From positions 1 through 64,000 of the forward strand of contig NZ_JBBPCC010000009.1 in NCBI RefSeq assembly GCF_038070315.1: a stretch of DNA of 64,000 nt. The letters run 5' to 3'. This document shows, one piece after another, positions 8,462-17,418 of this stretch. Every line of letters starts with the position of its first letter. The first letter of the stretch is position 1. A model generated the notes under the pieces. That model was not told the origin of the DNA. It did no database searches and saw only the letters and a list, made by a program, of their open reading frames with translations. A program made the translations under genes and the position numbers. Origin of the DNA: Paenibacillus_G filicis. Its GTDB lineage: Bacteria; Bacillota; Bacilli; Paenibacillales; NBRC-103111.

Positions 8462-10231
8462 ATGAGTAAAACGATCGGCGGAAGCTTTATTTTGGAGGAT
8501 ACCGACTACCGCAGCATCGTGACGCCGGAGGATTGCACAGAGGAGCACCGGATGATCGCCCGGATGACGGAGGACTTCGTGGAGGGGGAGATCGCTCCCT
8601 TGGACGAGGAGCTGGAGGCGCTCGATTACGAGCTGACTGTGGGACTTCTGCGCAAGGCGGGGGAGCTGGGCCTGCTCGGCGCGGAGGTTCCGGAGGCATA
8701 CGGAGGGCTTGGTCTCGACAAGCTCAGCTCAACGATCATTAACGAGAAGCTGTCCGGGGCGTCTTCCTTCGCCCTGACGATCGGGGCGCATGTCGGCATT
8801 GGGACGCTGCCGATCGTGTACTTCGGCAGCGATGAGCAGAAGCGGAAGTATCTCCCTGCGCTGGCGAGCGGGGAGAAGATCGCCGCCTACTGTCTGACGG
8901 AGCCGTCCTCCGGCTCCGACGCGCTGGCGGCGCGGACGATGGCGCAGCGGTCCGAGGACGGAACGTTCTATACGCTGAACGGCACGAAGCAATTTATTAC
9001 GAATGCGGGTTTCGCGGATCTGTTCATCGTGTATGCCAAGGTGAATGGGACGGCCTTCAGCACGTTCATCGTCGAACGGACGATGGAGGGAGTCAGCATC
9101 GGCCCCGAAGAGAAGAAGATGGGGATCAAGGGCTCCTCCACATGCCCGCTGATCCTGGAGGATGTCAAGGTTCCCGCGGAAAACCTGCTGTGGGAGGAAG
9201 GCAAGGGGCACCTGATCGCGTTCAATATCCTGAATATCGGGCGCTTCAAGCTGGCGGCCGGCTGTGTGGGCGGCTGCAAGGATGCACTCGGCTATGCGGT
9301 GCGCTACGCGCGGGAGCGCAAGCAGTTCGGCCGTGCGGTCGCCTCCTTCCCGCTGATCGGCAGCAAGCTGGCGGAGATGAACATTCGCACGTATGTGCTG
9401 GAAAGCATGGTGTACCGGACAGCAGGGCTGTTCGACGAAGGGCTGGCCGGGGTCGATTCGGGCAGCGGCAGCGTCGGTCCGGCGTCCGCCAAGGCGATCG
9501 CCGAGTATGCGCTGGAATGCTCGGTCAACAAGGTGTTCGGATCGGAAGCGCTGGACTTTGTAGTCGATGAGGGCATGCAGATCCACGGCGGATACGGGTA
9601 CATCCGGGAATACCGGATCGAGCGGATGTACCGGGACTCGCGGATTAACCGCATTTTCGAAGGGACCAATGAGATCAACCGGCTGCTGATCCCGGGGACG
9701 CTGATCAAGCGGGCGATGAAGGGCGAGCTGCCGCTGATCCCGAAGGCCATGGCGCTCCAGGCTGAGCTGCTGTCCCTCGTTCCGGGGCAGTCCTTCGAAG
9801 GCGTGCTGGAGGAGGAGACGCATCTGCTTGCCATGTCGAAGAAAATCTTCCTGATGGTCGGCGCGCAGGCGGTGCAGAAGTTCCAGGCGAAGCTGGAGGA
9901 GGAGCAGGAGATCCTGAGCCGGCTGGCAGATATGCTCATCTCCGTCTACGCGATGGAGAGCGCCCTCCTGCGGGCGAAGAAACGGAACACCGTCTCCGGT
10001 GAGGAGAAAGGACGGCTGGCGTCGGAGATGACATCGGTGTTCGTTCATCAGACATTTGTGGATATTGAGCGGTGGGCCAGGGAGACACTGGCCGCCATAG
10101 AGTCCGGCGACATGCTGCGCACCCAGCTGTCCGTGCTCAAGAAGCTGGCCCGACGCCAGGAGCTTCCTGCGATCGCGCTCAGGCGAACTATTGCGGGGCG
10201 TGTGATCGACGCTGGAGGCTACGTCGTGTAA
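8462..10231 (+). CDS. fadE: Acyl-CoA dehydrogenase
   Basis: 589 residues, the length of Bacillus FadE. The frame is open upstream into fadA, but AGGAGG at about 8449 selects the ATG at 8462 (MSKTIGGSF). The FAD acyl-CoA dehydrogenase signatures are present: YCLTEPSSGSDALA, the Gln/Gly-rich QIHGGYGYIREYRIERMYRD, and FEGTNEINR with the catalytic glutamate. The extra C-terminal helical domain of about 170 residues is normal for this subgroup. It makes trans-2-enoyl-CoA and passes electrons to EtfAB, encoded in the divergent operon. Confidence 0.95.
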   Translation: MSKTIGGSFILEDTDYRSIVTPEDCTEEHRMIARMTEDFVEGEIAPLDEELEALDYELTVGLLRKAGELGLLGAEVPEAYGGLGLDKLSSTIINEKLSGASSFALTIGAHVGIGTLPIVYFGSDEQKRKYLPALASGEKIAAYCLTEPSSGSDALAARTMAQRSEDGTFYTLNGTKQFITNAGFADLFIVYAKVNGTAFSTFIVERTMEGVSIGPEEKKMGIKGSSTCPLILEDVKVPAENLLWEEGKGHLIAFNILNIGRFKLAAGCVGGCKDALGYAVRYARERKQFGRAVASFPLIGSKLAEMNIRTYVLESMVYRTAGLFDEGLAGVDSGSGSVGPASAKAIAEYALECSVNKVFGSEALDFVVDEGMQIHGGYGYIREYRIERMYRDSRINRIFEGTNEINRLLIPGTLIKRAMKGELPLIPKAMALQAELLSLVPGQSFEGVLEEETHLLAMSKKIFLMVGAQAVQKFQAKLEEEQEILSRLADMLISVYAMESALLRAKKRNTVSGEEKGRLASEMTSVFVHQTFVDIERWARETLAAIESGDMLRTQLSVLKKLARRQELPAIALRRTIAGRVIDAGGYVV

Positions 10232-10279
10232 GTGTAGCACTTCTTAGGGTTCGAAGACATCAGGCAAGGGGTGGTCGAC

Positions 10280-11959
10280 ATGTCAAGCAAGCCCTGGTTG
10301 AGACATTATCCCGCTGAAGTGCCCGAAACCTACGACTATCCGAAGCATAATCTGGCGCAACTTTTGGTGCAGGCGGCGGAGCGGTACCCGGAGCGAGACG
10401 CGCTGCATTTCCTCGGGCGGAAGCTCAAGTACAAGGAGCTGCTGGATAGCGCCTATCGGTTCGCCGGGGCGCTCCAGCGTCTGGGCGTCGGGTCAGGCGA
10501 CCGGGTCGCCGTCATGCTGCCGAACTGTCCGCAGGCGGTGATCGCCTATGCGGGCACCCTGCTGACCGGAGGCATCGTCGTGATGACGAACCCGCTGTAT
10601 ATGCCCCGTGAGCTGGAGCATCAGCTGCTGGACTCCGGCGCGCAGACGATCGTCACACTCGATCTGCTGTTCGAGCGGGTGATGAAGGTCGTCCCGCTTA
10701 CTGAGGTGAGGCATGTGATCGTCACCTCAGTGAAGGACTATCTGCCGTTCCCCGCCAACTGGCTGTACCCGCTCAAGGCACGCAGAGACGGCCAGAAGCG
10801 GGAGGTCGTCTACAGCGAACGGGTGCTGGCGTTCGCCCGCCTGCTGCGCGAGTCGCCTGCCGCTCCGTGCTGCGCCCAGGTGGACGCAGAGCGCGACCTC
10901 GCGCTGATCCAGTACACGGGCGGCACGACCGGCACGGCCAAGGGCGTCATGCTGACGCACTATAATCTGATCGCCAATGCGATCCAGAGCCGGCTGTGGG
11001 CCTACCGTGCTGCTCCGGCAAGAGAGCGCTTTCTAGCGGCGCTGCCGTTCTTTCATGTATTCGGCCTGACGGTGCTGATGAACCAGTCGATGTACTTGGG
11101 CGGCATGCTGGTTCTGCTGCCGCGCTTCGAGATCAATCAGACGCTCCGCGCGATTCACCGGCTGAAGCCGACGATTTTCCCCGGAGCGCCGACCATGTAC
11201 ATTTCCTTGATTCATCATCCCGAGGCGTGGCGATACGACTTGTCGTCGATCGATTTCTGTATCTCCGGAGCCGCACCCCTGCCTTATGAGGTGCAGACTG
11301 AGTTCGAGCGGATAACAGGCGGCAAGCTGATCGAGGGCTACGGGCTGACGGAAGCATCCCCTGTCACCCATGCTAATCCGATCTGGGAGCAGCGCAAGCT
11401 CGGCTCGATCGGCCTGCCGCTGCCGGATACGGACAGCCGGGTCGTCCATGCAGAGACCGGAGAGGAGCTGCCGCCCGGCGAGATCGGGGAGCTCGTCGTC
11501 CGCGGGCCGCAGGTCATGCGCGGCTACTGGAACAATCCTGCCGAGACGGCCGCTGTCTTGAAGGACGGGTGGTTATATACCGGAGATTTGGCGAGAATGG
11601 ATGAGGATGGATATTTTTATATTTTGGACCGGCGCAAGGATCTGATCATCGCTGGCGGCTACAACATCTACCCCCGCGAGGTGGAGGAGGTGTTGTTCGA
11701 GCACCCGGATGTGGCGGAGGCGGTCGTTGCCGGAGCCGTCGACCCGTACCGGGGAGAGACGGTCAAGGCTTATATCGTGCTCCGCAAGGGAACGGACACG
11801 GATGCGGAGGAGCTGAAGGCGTGGTGCAAGGCCCGGCTGGCTGCTTACAAGGTGCCGCGCATCTACGAGTTCCGCGACAGTCTGCCGAAGACGATCGTCG
11901 GCAAGGTGCTGCGGCGCAAGCTGACCGAAGAGGCCGAGCAGCGGAAGCCGGATGACTGA
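10280..11959 (+). CDS. lcfA: Long-chain fatty-acid--CoA ligase
   Basis: 559 residues from the ATG at 10280, with AAGGGGTGG about 6 nt upstream. An in-frame GTG at 10271 is less well placed. Adenylate-forming enzyme motifs: YTGGTTGTAKGVMLTHYNL (P-loop), GYGLTEASP, YTGDLARMDEDGYFYILDRR and PKTIVGKVLRRKL, carrying the adenylation lysine. It activates fatty acids to acyl-CoA, the substrate of FadE and the inducer of FadR. It is in line with fadE after a 48-nt gap. Confidence 0.94.
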   Translation: MSSKPWLRHYPAEVPETYDYPKHNLAQLLVQAAERYPERDALHFLGRKLKYKELLDSAYRFAGALQRLGVGSGDRVAVMLPNCPQAVIAYAGTLLTGGIVVMTNPLYMPRELEHQLLDSGAQTIVTLDLLFERVMKVVPLTEVRHVIVTSVKDYLPFPANWLYPLKARRDGQKREVVYSERVLAFARLLRESPAAPCCAQVDAERDLALIQYTGGTTGTAKGVMLTHYNLIANAIQSRLWAYRAAPARERFLAALPFFHVFGLTVLMNQSMYLGGMLVLLPRFEINQTLRAIHRLKPTIFPGAPTMYISLIHHPEAWRYDLSSIDFCISGAAPLPYEVQTEFERITGGKLIEGYGLTEASPVTHANPIWEQRKLGSIGLPLPDTDSRVVHAETGEELPPGEIGELVVRGPQVMRGYWNNPAETAAVLKDGWLYTGDLARMDEDGYFYILDRRKDLIIAGGYNIYPREVEEVLFEHPDVAEAVVAGAVDPYRGETVKAYIVLRKGTDTDAEELKAWCKARLAAYKVPRIYEFRDSLPKTIVGKVLRRKLTEEAEQRKPDD

Positions 11960-11992
11960 TCCGCCTGCTTCACCGGCGAGGGAGGACTTGGG

Positions 11993-12415
11993 ATGGATAA
12001 GGAAGCTACGGATTTTCTGAAGCGGCTGGAGCGGGAGGCCGAAGGCACGTTCTGGACGTTCATCGGAGCGGAGCTGCAAGCGCTGGACCCGGAGCGGGTG
12101 CGCGTCACGCTGAGCGTGCAGCCGCATCATCTGAATACGATCGGGCTGCTGCACGGCGGGGTAAGCGCTACGCTGCTGGATTCGGCCATGGGACTGGTTG
12201 GGATGGCGGCACGGCCAGACGATACGGTTGTGACGACGAATCTTCACCTTCATTACCTGGCCCCGGTGAAGCGAGGCACGGTGACCGTGACAGCGGAGAT
12301 CGTGCACAGCTCCCGTAAGCTAATCACGGCCCAAGGGCATATCTATGACGAGCAAGGGGCGCTGTGTACCTTCGGCACCGGAACGTTCCGGGTACTGGAT
12401 CGTAAAGCGCCCTGA
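11993..12415 (+). CDS. PaaI-family hotdog thioesterase
   Basis: 140 residues with a single hotdog fold. The LLHGGVSATLLDSAMG helix is the PaaI/YbgC-like signature, followed by TTNLHLHYLAPVKRGTV. It probably hydrolyses acyl-CoA or aryl-CoA thioesters. It is last in the fad operon, 33 nt after lcfA with its own GAGGGAGGAC site. A housekeeping role, recovering CoA from dead-end acyl-CoA during beta-oxidation, fits the position but is inference. Confidence 0.85.
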   Translation: MDKEATDFLKRLEREAEGTFWTFIGAELQALDPERVRVTLSVQPHHLNTIGLLHGGVSATLLDSAMGLVGMAARPDDTVVTTNLHLHYLAPVKRGTVTVTAEIVHSSRKLITAQGHIYDEQGALCTFGTGTFRVLDRKAP

Positions 12416-12429
12416 GACCTGAGGCTGAT

Positions 12430-12489
12430 GGGGAGCCGGAGCAGGACTAGGGGCTTTGTCTTGGGTCCTGCCAACAACAGGCGCTCCCC
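12430..12489. terminator. Nested inverted repeat after the fad operon
   Basis: GGGGAGC at 12430-12436 pairs with GCTCCCC at 12483-12489. Inside it GCAGGAC at 12441-12447 pairs with GTCCTGC at 12465-12471. The two nested 7-bp stems follow the thioesterase stop codon. A good T-tract is missing, so this is a weak or Rho-dependent-type end structure rather than a canonical terminator. Confidence 0.45.
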
Positions 12490-12562
12490 CCTTTGGAGGA
12501 AGTTTCGGGAAACTCTCGAAACGGATGAAGCTGCCCATACTGCGACTTAGGCTGACAAGAGG

Positions 12563-13015
12563 CTAACTCTTGTCGAGATTTCGAATGAACGTAGTAACAT
12601 TGCCCAAACAACAGGCTCCTTGTGGATTATTAACCTCACAACCACAGCGATTCGCTTGAACTTGTTCACGAATATGGTCAGTCGGTTGTTGATTTTCTTG
12701 AATGGCTTGTATGATGCCTTTTCTTGTCCATCCAAAACAGTAACAAACAGGCACATCCAACTCATCGTCCTTCTGAAACACAGAAACTTTGAGCGTATCT
12801 TTGTCGTAGGTCTGCATATCGCTAAAGTAGACCACTTCACAGGATGAATTGGAACAAAATACGTATGACGATTCGGGATGAATGGTTCCTAACGCTGTTG
12901 GTTGTAGCAATGCTTTTAGTGTAATCAGTTGAACGCTTCTGCCCTTTTGATGACAAACAGGGCATTTGTTAAGCGTTGCAGGCTTTTCGTCGGCCGTTTG
13001 GCAACAGCTATCCAT
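12563..13015 (-). CDS. CopZ-like iron-sulfur metallochaperone
   Basis: 150 residues rich in cysteine: CC at 4-5, CPVC at 18-21, a CSNSSC pair near 54-59, VCYCFGWTR near 92, RCGC near 124 and ACCLG near 134. The pattern of an N-terminal zinc-binding half followed by a BFD-like [2Fe-2S] half resembles the N-terminal domain of Archaeoglobus CopZ and the family annotated as putative iron-sulfur cluster-binding metallochaperone. No heavy-metal-associated domain is fused here, and no metal ATPase or MerR-type regulator is next to it. GGAGTGG precedes the ATG. It is convergent with the fad operon. Confidence 0.75.
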   Translation of the reverse strand: MDSCCQTADEKPATLNKCPVCHQKGRSVQLITLKALLQPTALGTIHPESSYVFCSNSSCEVVYFSDMQTYDKDTLKVSVFQKDDELDVPVCYCFGWTRKGIIQAIQENQQPTDHIREQVQANRCGCEVNNPQGACCLGNVTTFIRNLDKS

Positions 13016-13093
13016 TTCTAACCACTCCTTATGCAGCTTTAAATGAGCGAACAGGCAAATATCTTATAGAAAGTTTGTACAATAAGTCAAATA

Positions 13094-13133
13094 GGCGGTG
13101 CAAGGATAACATCCTGAGTACCGCCTTTTTTTT
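13094..13133 (+). terminator. Rho-independent terminator
   Basis: GGCGGT (13094-13099) and ACCGCC (13120-13125) flank a loop with a further GGAT/ATCC pair, followed by eight T residues on the plus strand. It would stop rightward read-through from the fad operon before it opposes the ROK gene. The reverse strand has only a weak T-rich run, so its use for the leftward ROK gene is less certain. Confidence 0.75.
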
Positions 13134-13159
13134 GTTTTTTGTTTAGGGGGTCTTAATCT

Positions 13160-14344
13160 TTAATCCACCAGCACCTTGGTATTGGAGAAAAAGCTCTTGG
13201 TCGCGGTATAGGCTGCCCCAACAGCGATGGAGTCGGTAGCTGGACTGGAGAAGCTGATTTTCAGCTGCCGACGGGTGAAGGGGAGTGTACTTTGCTCGAC
13301 GATGCGCATAATCGGATTTTTAATCCATTTCTCTGCTACGGCCAGTCGGTTTCCGATCACGATGAGCTCCGGATTGAACATATTGATAATGTTCGCGATC
13401 CCGATGCCGATATACTCGCCAATTTGGTTAAACAAATGGATGACCTTGGCCGAGCCTGCATCCGCCATGGCGACCAGATCGTTGATATCCAGCGCTTGGC
13501 CGTTGGGCTCGCCCGCGAAGAGCTGGCGCGCCTGCTCAATCAGGGCATTTTCAGAAGCGTACAGCTCCCAGCATCCTTTGCTGCCGCATTTGCATTTCTT
13601 ACCGTTGGTTTCGATGATGAAATGTCCCATTTCGCCTGAAAACCCGGATACTCCACGGTAAATTTCGCCGTTGAGCAAAATTCCTGTACCAATCCCGATC
13701 CCGAGGCTGACGAAGATCAGATTCGAATCGCCGATACCGACACCAAACTCTTTTTCCCCGATTGCTCCCGCATTGGCCTCGTTTTCGATGATGACCGGCG
13801 TATTGAAGGCTTCTGTAACGATGCGATACAGGTCTAAATTCTCCCAGCCCAGGTTAGGGGCAAGCAATATCGTACCTTTATCGTCCAGCACTCCGGGCAC
13901 GCCGATGCCGATGCCGATAATGCCGTACCTGCTCTCAGGAGCCCGGTCGATCATCGTTTGGATAGCTTCGATCAGTTGAGGGATCACGACGTCCACCGAA
14001 GTATGTTCGAAATAGGTCATCTTCTCCTCCAACACTTCTCCTTGAAGATTGGTCAGGACGGCCAATATAAAGTTAACGCCCAGATTGACACCTATGGCAT
14101 ATCCGGCTTGCTGGTTGAACAGAAGCATGACGGGTCTTCGGCCGCCGCTGGAGATGCCTTCCCCGATTTCGAATACGAGATCCTCTTCGATCAATTCATG
14201 GATCAGCGAAGACACGGTGCCTTTATGAAGCCCGGTTAATTCGGATATCTGCGATCTAGAGAGAGGGGATTTATTTTTTATGGTTTCAAGCACGATGGAT
14301 TTATTGATTTTCTTGACTAGGTGTTGATCGCCGGTGATGAGCAT
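13160..14344 (-). CDS. ROK-family transcriptional repressor (XylR/NagC type)
   Basis: 394 residues. An N-terminal winged helix (about 15-65, LSRSQISELTGLHKGTVSSLI) is fused to a ROK sugar-kinase-like domain containing IGIGIGVPGVLDDKG and the zinc-type CKCGSKGCWE motif near residue 250. Members repress sugar genes and respond to the sugar. It is divergent from the ABC sugar operon at 14865, and repeated operator-like sequences lie between the two genes, one close to its own start, so autoregulation is likely. The inducer cannot be told from sequence. GCGAGGTAAC precedes the ATG. Confidence 0.9.
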   Translation of the reverse strand: MLITGDQHLVKKINKSIVLETIKNKSPLSRSQISELTGLHKGTVSSLIHELIEEDLVFEIGEGISSGGRRPVMLLFNQQAGYAIGVNLGVNFILAVLTNLQGEVLEEKMTYFEHTSVDVVIPQLIEAIQTMIDRAPESRYGIIGIGIGVPGVLDDKGTILLAPNLGWENLDLYRIVTEAFNTPVIIENEANAGAIGEKEFGVGIGDSNLIFVSLGIGIGTGILLNGEIYRGVSGFSGEMGHFIIETNGKKCKCGSKGCWELYASENALIEQARQLFAGEPNGQALDINDLVAMADAGSAKVIHLFNQIGEYIGIGIANIINMFNPELIVIGNRLAVAEKWIKNPIMRIVEQSTLPFTRRQLKISFSSPATDSIAVGAAYTATKSFFSNTKVLVD

Positions 14345-14406
14345 AGGTTACCTCGCTTCTTGCGTTTTATGATTGATGTGTATGCGGGAAACAACAAGTG
14401 AAATTT

Positions 14407-14421
14407 TAAATACTTTGTTCA
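14407..14421 (+). promoter_or_regulatory. ROK operator candidate, copy 1
   Basis: TAAATACTTTGTTCA, 63 nt upstream of the ROK repressor start. It matches copies 2 and 3 at 14 of 15 positions each. It runs into an inverted repeat GTTCATT (14417-14423) / AATGAAC (14433-14439). Confidence 0.65.
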
Positions 14422-14768
14422 TTGATTGAATAAATGAACCGAAGTTAAAAATGAGGCGTTGAAAGAAGATTTTGGACCAATAAATCAAGGAGTTACTCTC
14501 TATATAGTATCAGAAACATCAAAAAATGGAAAGTGAATATGGTAAATCATGGTCTGATTAGGGGGGGGATAGTTCTTTAATCATAGCATTTATTCCTTGA
14601 TTTCCTTTATAAATGCCCTTTGTACCAGATTCGGATAGATCCAAAGACCAGGGATGGCCCTGTCGTCGACTAGGTTAAAATAGTCCTTGTCAGCCAAGGT
14701 TTGCCGTGATACATTACGTACCATAAAGGTAAATGAAGTGGTTTTTATGATACATTTCGTAAACAATA

Positions 14769-14786
14769 GAATAAATACTTTATTCA
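14769..14786 (+). promoter_or_regulatory. ROK operator candidate, copy 2, with palindrome
   Basis: TAAATACTTTATTCA (14772-14786) lies within the palindrome GAATAAA-TAC-TTTATTC (14769-14785). A weak promoter, TTTATG (14744-14749), 17 nt, TAGAAT (14767-14772), would have its -10 box covered by this site. Confidence 0.65.
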
Positions 14787-14818
14787 ACGAGTGTATTAAG
14801 AATGAAATGAAGAGCTGG

Positions 14819-14833
14819 TGAACAAGGTATTTA
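14819..14833 (-). promoter_or_regulatory. ROK operator candidate, copy 3 (inverted)
   Basis: The minus strand reads TAAATACCTTGTTCA, 14 of 15 identical to copy 1. It lies 31 nt upstream of the ABC ATPase start. Confidence 0.6.
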
Positions 14834-14864
14834 ATTATCCTTTCGAAAGAAGAGGGGCGTGCTT

Positions 14865-16340
14865 ATGATACTAGAAATGAAAACGGTTACTAAAAGCTTC
14901 TTTGGCGTGAAAGCGCTGGATCAAGTGAATTTCAACCTGCAGAAAGGGGAGGTTCATGCGCTCTTAGGGGAAAACGGTGCGGGAAAGTCGACGCTAATGA
15001 AGATGATCGCGGGGATTCACGAGCCCGACGAAGGGGAGATGATCTTGAGAGGGCAGCCGGTCCGTATGACTTCGCCCTCTGTGTCCCAGCAGCACGGCAT
15101 CTCGATTATTCATCAGGAATTAAATCTCAACCCTTATATGTCGGTGGCGGAGAACATCTTCATTGGCCGGGAGCCGCACAGACTGGGCTTTGTGGACTTT
15201 GCCAAAATGGAGAGCGAGTCGGTGAAGCTGCTGGAGCAGCTTGGGCTGGAGATCAGCCCGAAGGCCAAGGTATCCACATTAAGCATCGGCGAGCAGCAGA
15301 TCATCGAGATCATCAAGGCGCTGTCCTTGCAGGCCGAGATCTTGATTATGGATGAACCGACAGCCGTGCTGACGGAGCGGGAATCGGAGAAGCTGTTCGC
15401 GCTCATTCATCAGCTCAAGAGACAGGGGGTAGCGATCATCTATATCTCCCACCGGCTGAATGAGCTTAAGCTCTTCTGCGACCGGATGACCGTGCTGCGG
15501 GATGGGAAGCATGTGATCACTCGGGAATTCGGCGGCATCACAGAGAGGGAGATCGCGAACCTGATGGTCGGTCGGGAATTGAAGGATCTGTATCCGGCCA
15601 AGCCGTCGCGGTTCGGCCCGGAAATGCTGCGGGTGGAAGGCTTGACGAGCGAGCCGCATTTCCGGGAGATCAGCTTCCAGTTAAGGAAGGGGGAAATTCT
15701 GGGCTTCGCCGGACTCATTGGAGCCGGGCGTACGGAGCTGGCGAGCGCTATTTTTGGAGGTAAGCCGGTCCATGCCGGGAAGGTTTATTATCAAGGCCAG
15801 GAAGTGAAGGTCACCTCACCGATCCGGGCGGTGCGTTACGGCTTTGGCTTTGCTACGGAGGACCGCAAGCAGACGGGCCTGCTGCTGGAGATGAGCGTCG
15901 CTCACAATATGACGCTGCCCAGTCTGAACAAAATAAGCCGCTTCGGCTTCATTCGCCGCAAAGCCGAGCAAGAGGTCGTGAGGGAGAAGATCGGGGAACT
16001 GGGCATCAAGGTGAATCAGATGGAGCATCCGGTCAAGCACTTGAGCGGGGGCAACCAGCAGAAGGTAGTTCTGGCGAAATGGCTGGTGGCCGAAACGGAG
16101 CTGTTTTTCCTCGATGAGCCTACCCGGGGCATCGATGTCGGTGCCAAAAGCGAAATTTACAGCCTGATCTCCAAGCTCGCGCAGCAAGGAAAGGGGGTGA
16201 TCGTGATCTCTTCGGAATTGCCAGAGCTTCTCGGGATGTGCAACCGGATCATCGTCCTTCATCAAGGACGGGTGACGGGGGAGCTCCATCATTCGGAAGC
16301 CAGCGAGCATGCCATCATGGCGCTGGCGGCAGGCGTATAA
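14865..16340 (+). CDS. Sugar ABC transporter ATP-binding protein (RbsA-like)
   Basis: 491 residues with two ABC cassettes. The first has Walker A GENGAGKS at 35-42, signature LSIGEQQ and ILIMDEPTAVLT. The second has the degenerate Walker A GLIGAGRTE and signature LSGGNQQK with LFFLDEPTRGIDVGAK. This is the RbsA/MglA/AraG type that energises monosaccharide import. AAGAGGGG sits 7 nt before the ATG at 14865; a GTG six bases upstream is too close to it. It is the first gene of the operon opposite the ROK repressor. Confidence 0.95.
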   Translation: MILEMKTVTKSFFGVKALDQVNFNLQKGEVHALLGENGAGKSTLMKMIAGIHEPDEGEMILRGQPVRMTSPSVSQQHGISIIHQELNLNPYMSVAENIFIGREPHRLGFVDFAKMESESVKLLEQLGLEISPKAKVSTLSIGEQQIIEIIKALSLQAEILIMDEPTAVLTERESEKLFALIHQLKRQGVAIIYISHRLNELKLFCDRMTVLRDGKHVITREFGGITEREIANLMVGRELKDLYPAKPSRFGPEMLRVEGLTSEPHFREISFQLRKGEILGFAGLIGAGRTELASAIFGGKPVHAGKVYYQGQEVKVTSPIRAVRYGFGFATEDRKQTGLLLEMSVAHNMTLPSLNKISRFGFIRRKAEQEVVREKIGELGIKVNQMEHPVKHLSGGNQQKVVLAKWLVAETELFFLDEPTRGIDVGAKSEIYSLISKLAQQGKGVIVISSELPELLGMCNRIIVLHQGRVTGELHHSEASEHAIMALAAGV

Positions 16341-16371
16341 CCAGATTCGATGAGAGAAAGGGGTACGGCAG

Positions 16372-17379
16372 ATGTCTAATCAACCGGTTGAATCGGTTGT
16401 TCGAGAGCAGGAATTGAGGAAGGTGCAGGGTGCGGCCAAAGGACAGGACCGCAGCTGGCTCCGAACATTCTGGGAGCAATACAGCGTCGCCTTTGCTTTT
16501 ATTATTCTAGTCCTGCTCGCTTCATTAATCAGCGACAGCTTCCTGTCTCTGGCCAATATTAAAAATGTACTGCGGCAAATCTCGATCGTCGGGATTTTGT
16601 CGATCGGGATGACGTTCGTGATCCTGCTGGGGGGCATCGACCTGTCAGTAGGCTCCGTGCTGGCGCTCGCCGGGACAGTGGTGATGGCGTCCCAAGTCAA
16701 TTACGGCTTGCCCATTCCCGTGTCGATCCTGCTGGGCTTGGCAGCCGGGGCACTGATCGGCCTGATGAACGGCATTCTGATCACCTACGGCAAAATTACC
16801 GCGTTTATCACCACCTTGGCCATGATGACCGTGGCCCGTTCCCTCGCTTTGTATTATGCGGATGCCGGCGCAATCTCAGGCAGCAGCATGGCGTACAGCA
16901 AAATTGGTAACGCTTACCTCCTCGGCATTCCGGTTCCAGTCGTGATCTTCGCGCTTACCGCACTTCTCGGTTACCTCGTCTTGGAAAAAACGGTCTTCGG
17001 TCGGCGTATCTATGCGGTCGGGGGCAATCTGCAAGCGGCTCGCTTATCGGCGGTGCCGGTGTTCCGGATCACCATCCTGACCTATATGATTTGCGGCTTG
17101 ACGGCAGCCATCGGCGCCATTATCGAAACAGCCAGGCTGAACTCGGTCTCCACCTCCAGCTCAGGTCACATGTATGAACTGGACGCAATCGCCGCCGTCA
17201 TCATCGGCGGAACGAGCCTGGCCGGAGGCCGGGGGCGTCTAGTCGGCACGATCTTCGGCATCTTGATTCTCGGAGTGCTCAGCAACATTTTAAACTTGGT
17301 GAACATTTCGCCTTATATTCAGGGGGTGGTTAAGGGCGCCATTATTTTAACTGCTGTCATGCTGCAAAAACGGGATTAA
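16372..17379 (+). CDS. Sugar ABC transporter permease (RbsC-like)
   Basis: 335 residues with an N-terminal cytoplasmic tail of about 40 residues and eight to ten hydrophobic segments. GILSIGMTFVILLGGIDLSVGS and AVIIGGTSLAGGRGRLVGTI (each containing signature runs of the branched-chain/ribose permease family) identify it. It forms the membrane channel with the preceding ATPase. AGAAAGGGG precedes the ATG. The gap to the ATPase gene is 31 nt. Confidence 0.95.
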   Translation: MSNQPVESVVREQELRKVQGAAKGQDRSWLRTFWEQYSVAFAFIILVLLASLISDSFLSLANIKNVLRQISIVGILSIGMTFVILLGGIDLSVGSVLALAGTVVMASQVNYGLPIPVSILLGLAAGALIGLMNGILITYGKITAFITTLAMMTVARSLALYYADAGAISGSSMAYSKIGNAYLLGIPVPVVIFALTALLGYLVLEKTVFGRRIYAVGGNLQAARLSAVPVFRITILTYMICGLTAAIGAIIETARLNSVSTSSSGHMYELDAIAAVIIGGTSLAGGRGRLVGTIFGILILGVLSNILNLVNISPYIQGVVKGAIILTAVMLQKRD

Positions 17380-17418
17380 GCGCATCGCTTTACCATTTTA
17401 ATTGAGGGGGAATTGTAC

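Larger units (their letters stand above)
14345..14864. other. 520-nt ROK/ABC divergent control region
   Basis: Contains the three operator-like repeats and a weak promoter described separately, and is much more A+T-rich than the flanking genes. A 65-codon minus-strand reading frame at 14590-14787 has no convincing ribosome site and no family resemblance, so I do not call it a gene. A near-cre sequence (ATGAAAACGGTTACTA, 14877-14892) lies at the start of the ABC ATPase. Confidence 0.7.

Noticed and set aside
8729..10240. 503-codon minus-strand open frame over fadE
   Set aside because: Antisense to a well-identified gene; high-G+C codon bias opens the opposite frame. No ribosome site or family features.
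14590..14787. 65-codon minus-strand frame in the ROK/ABC control region
   Set aside because: Overlaps two operator-like repeats, has no clear ribosome site and no family resemblance.
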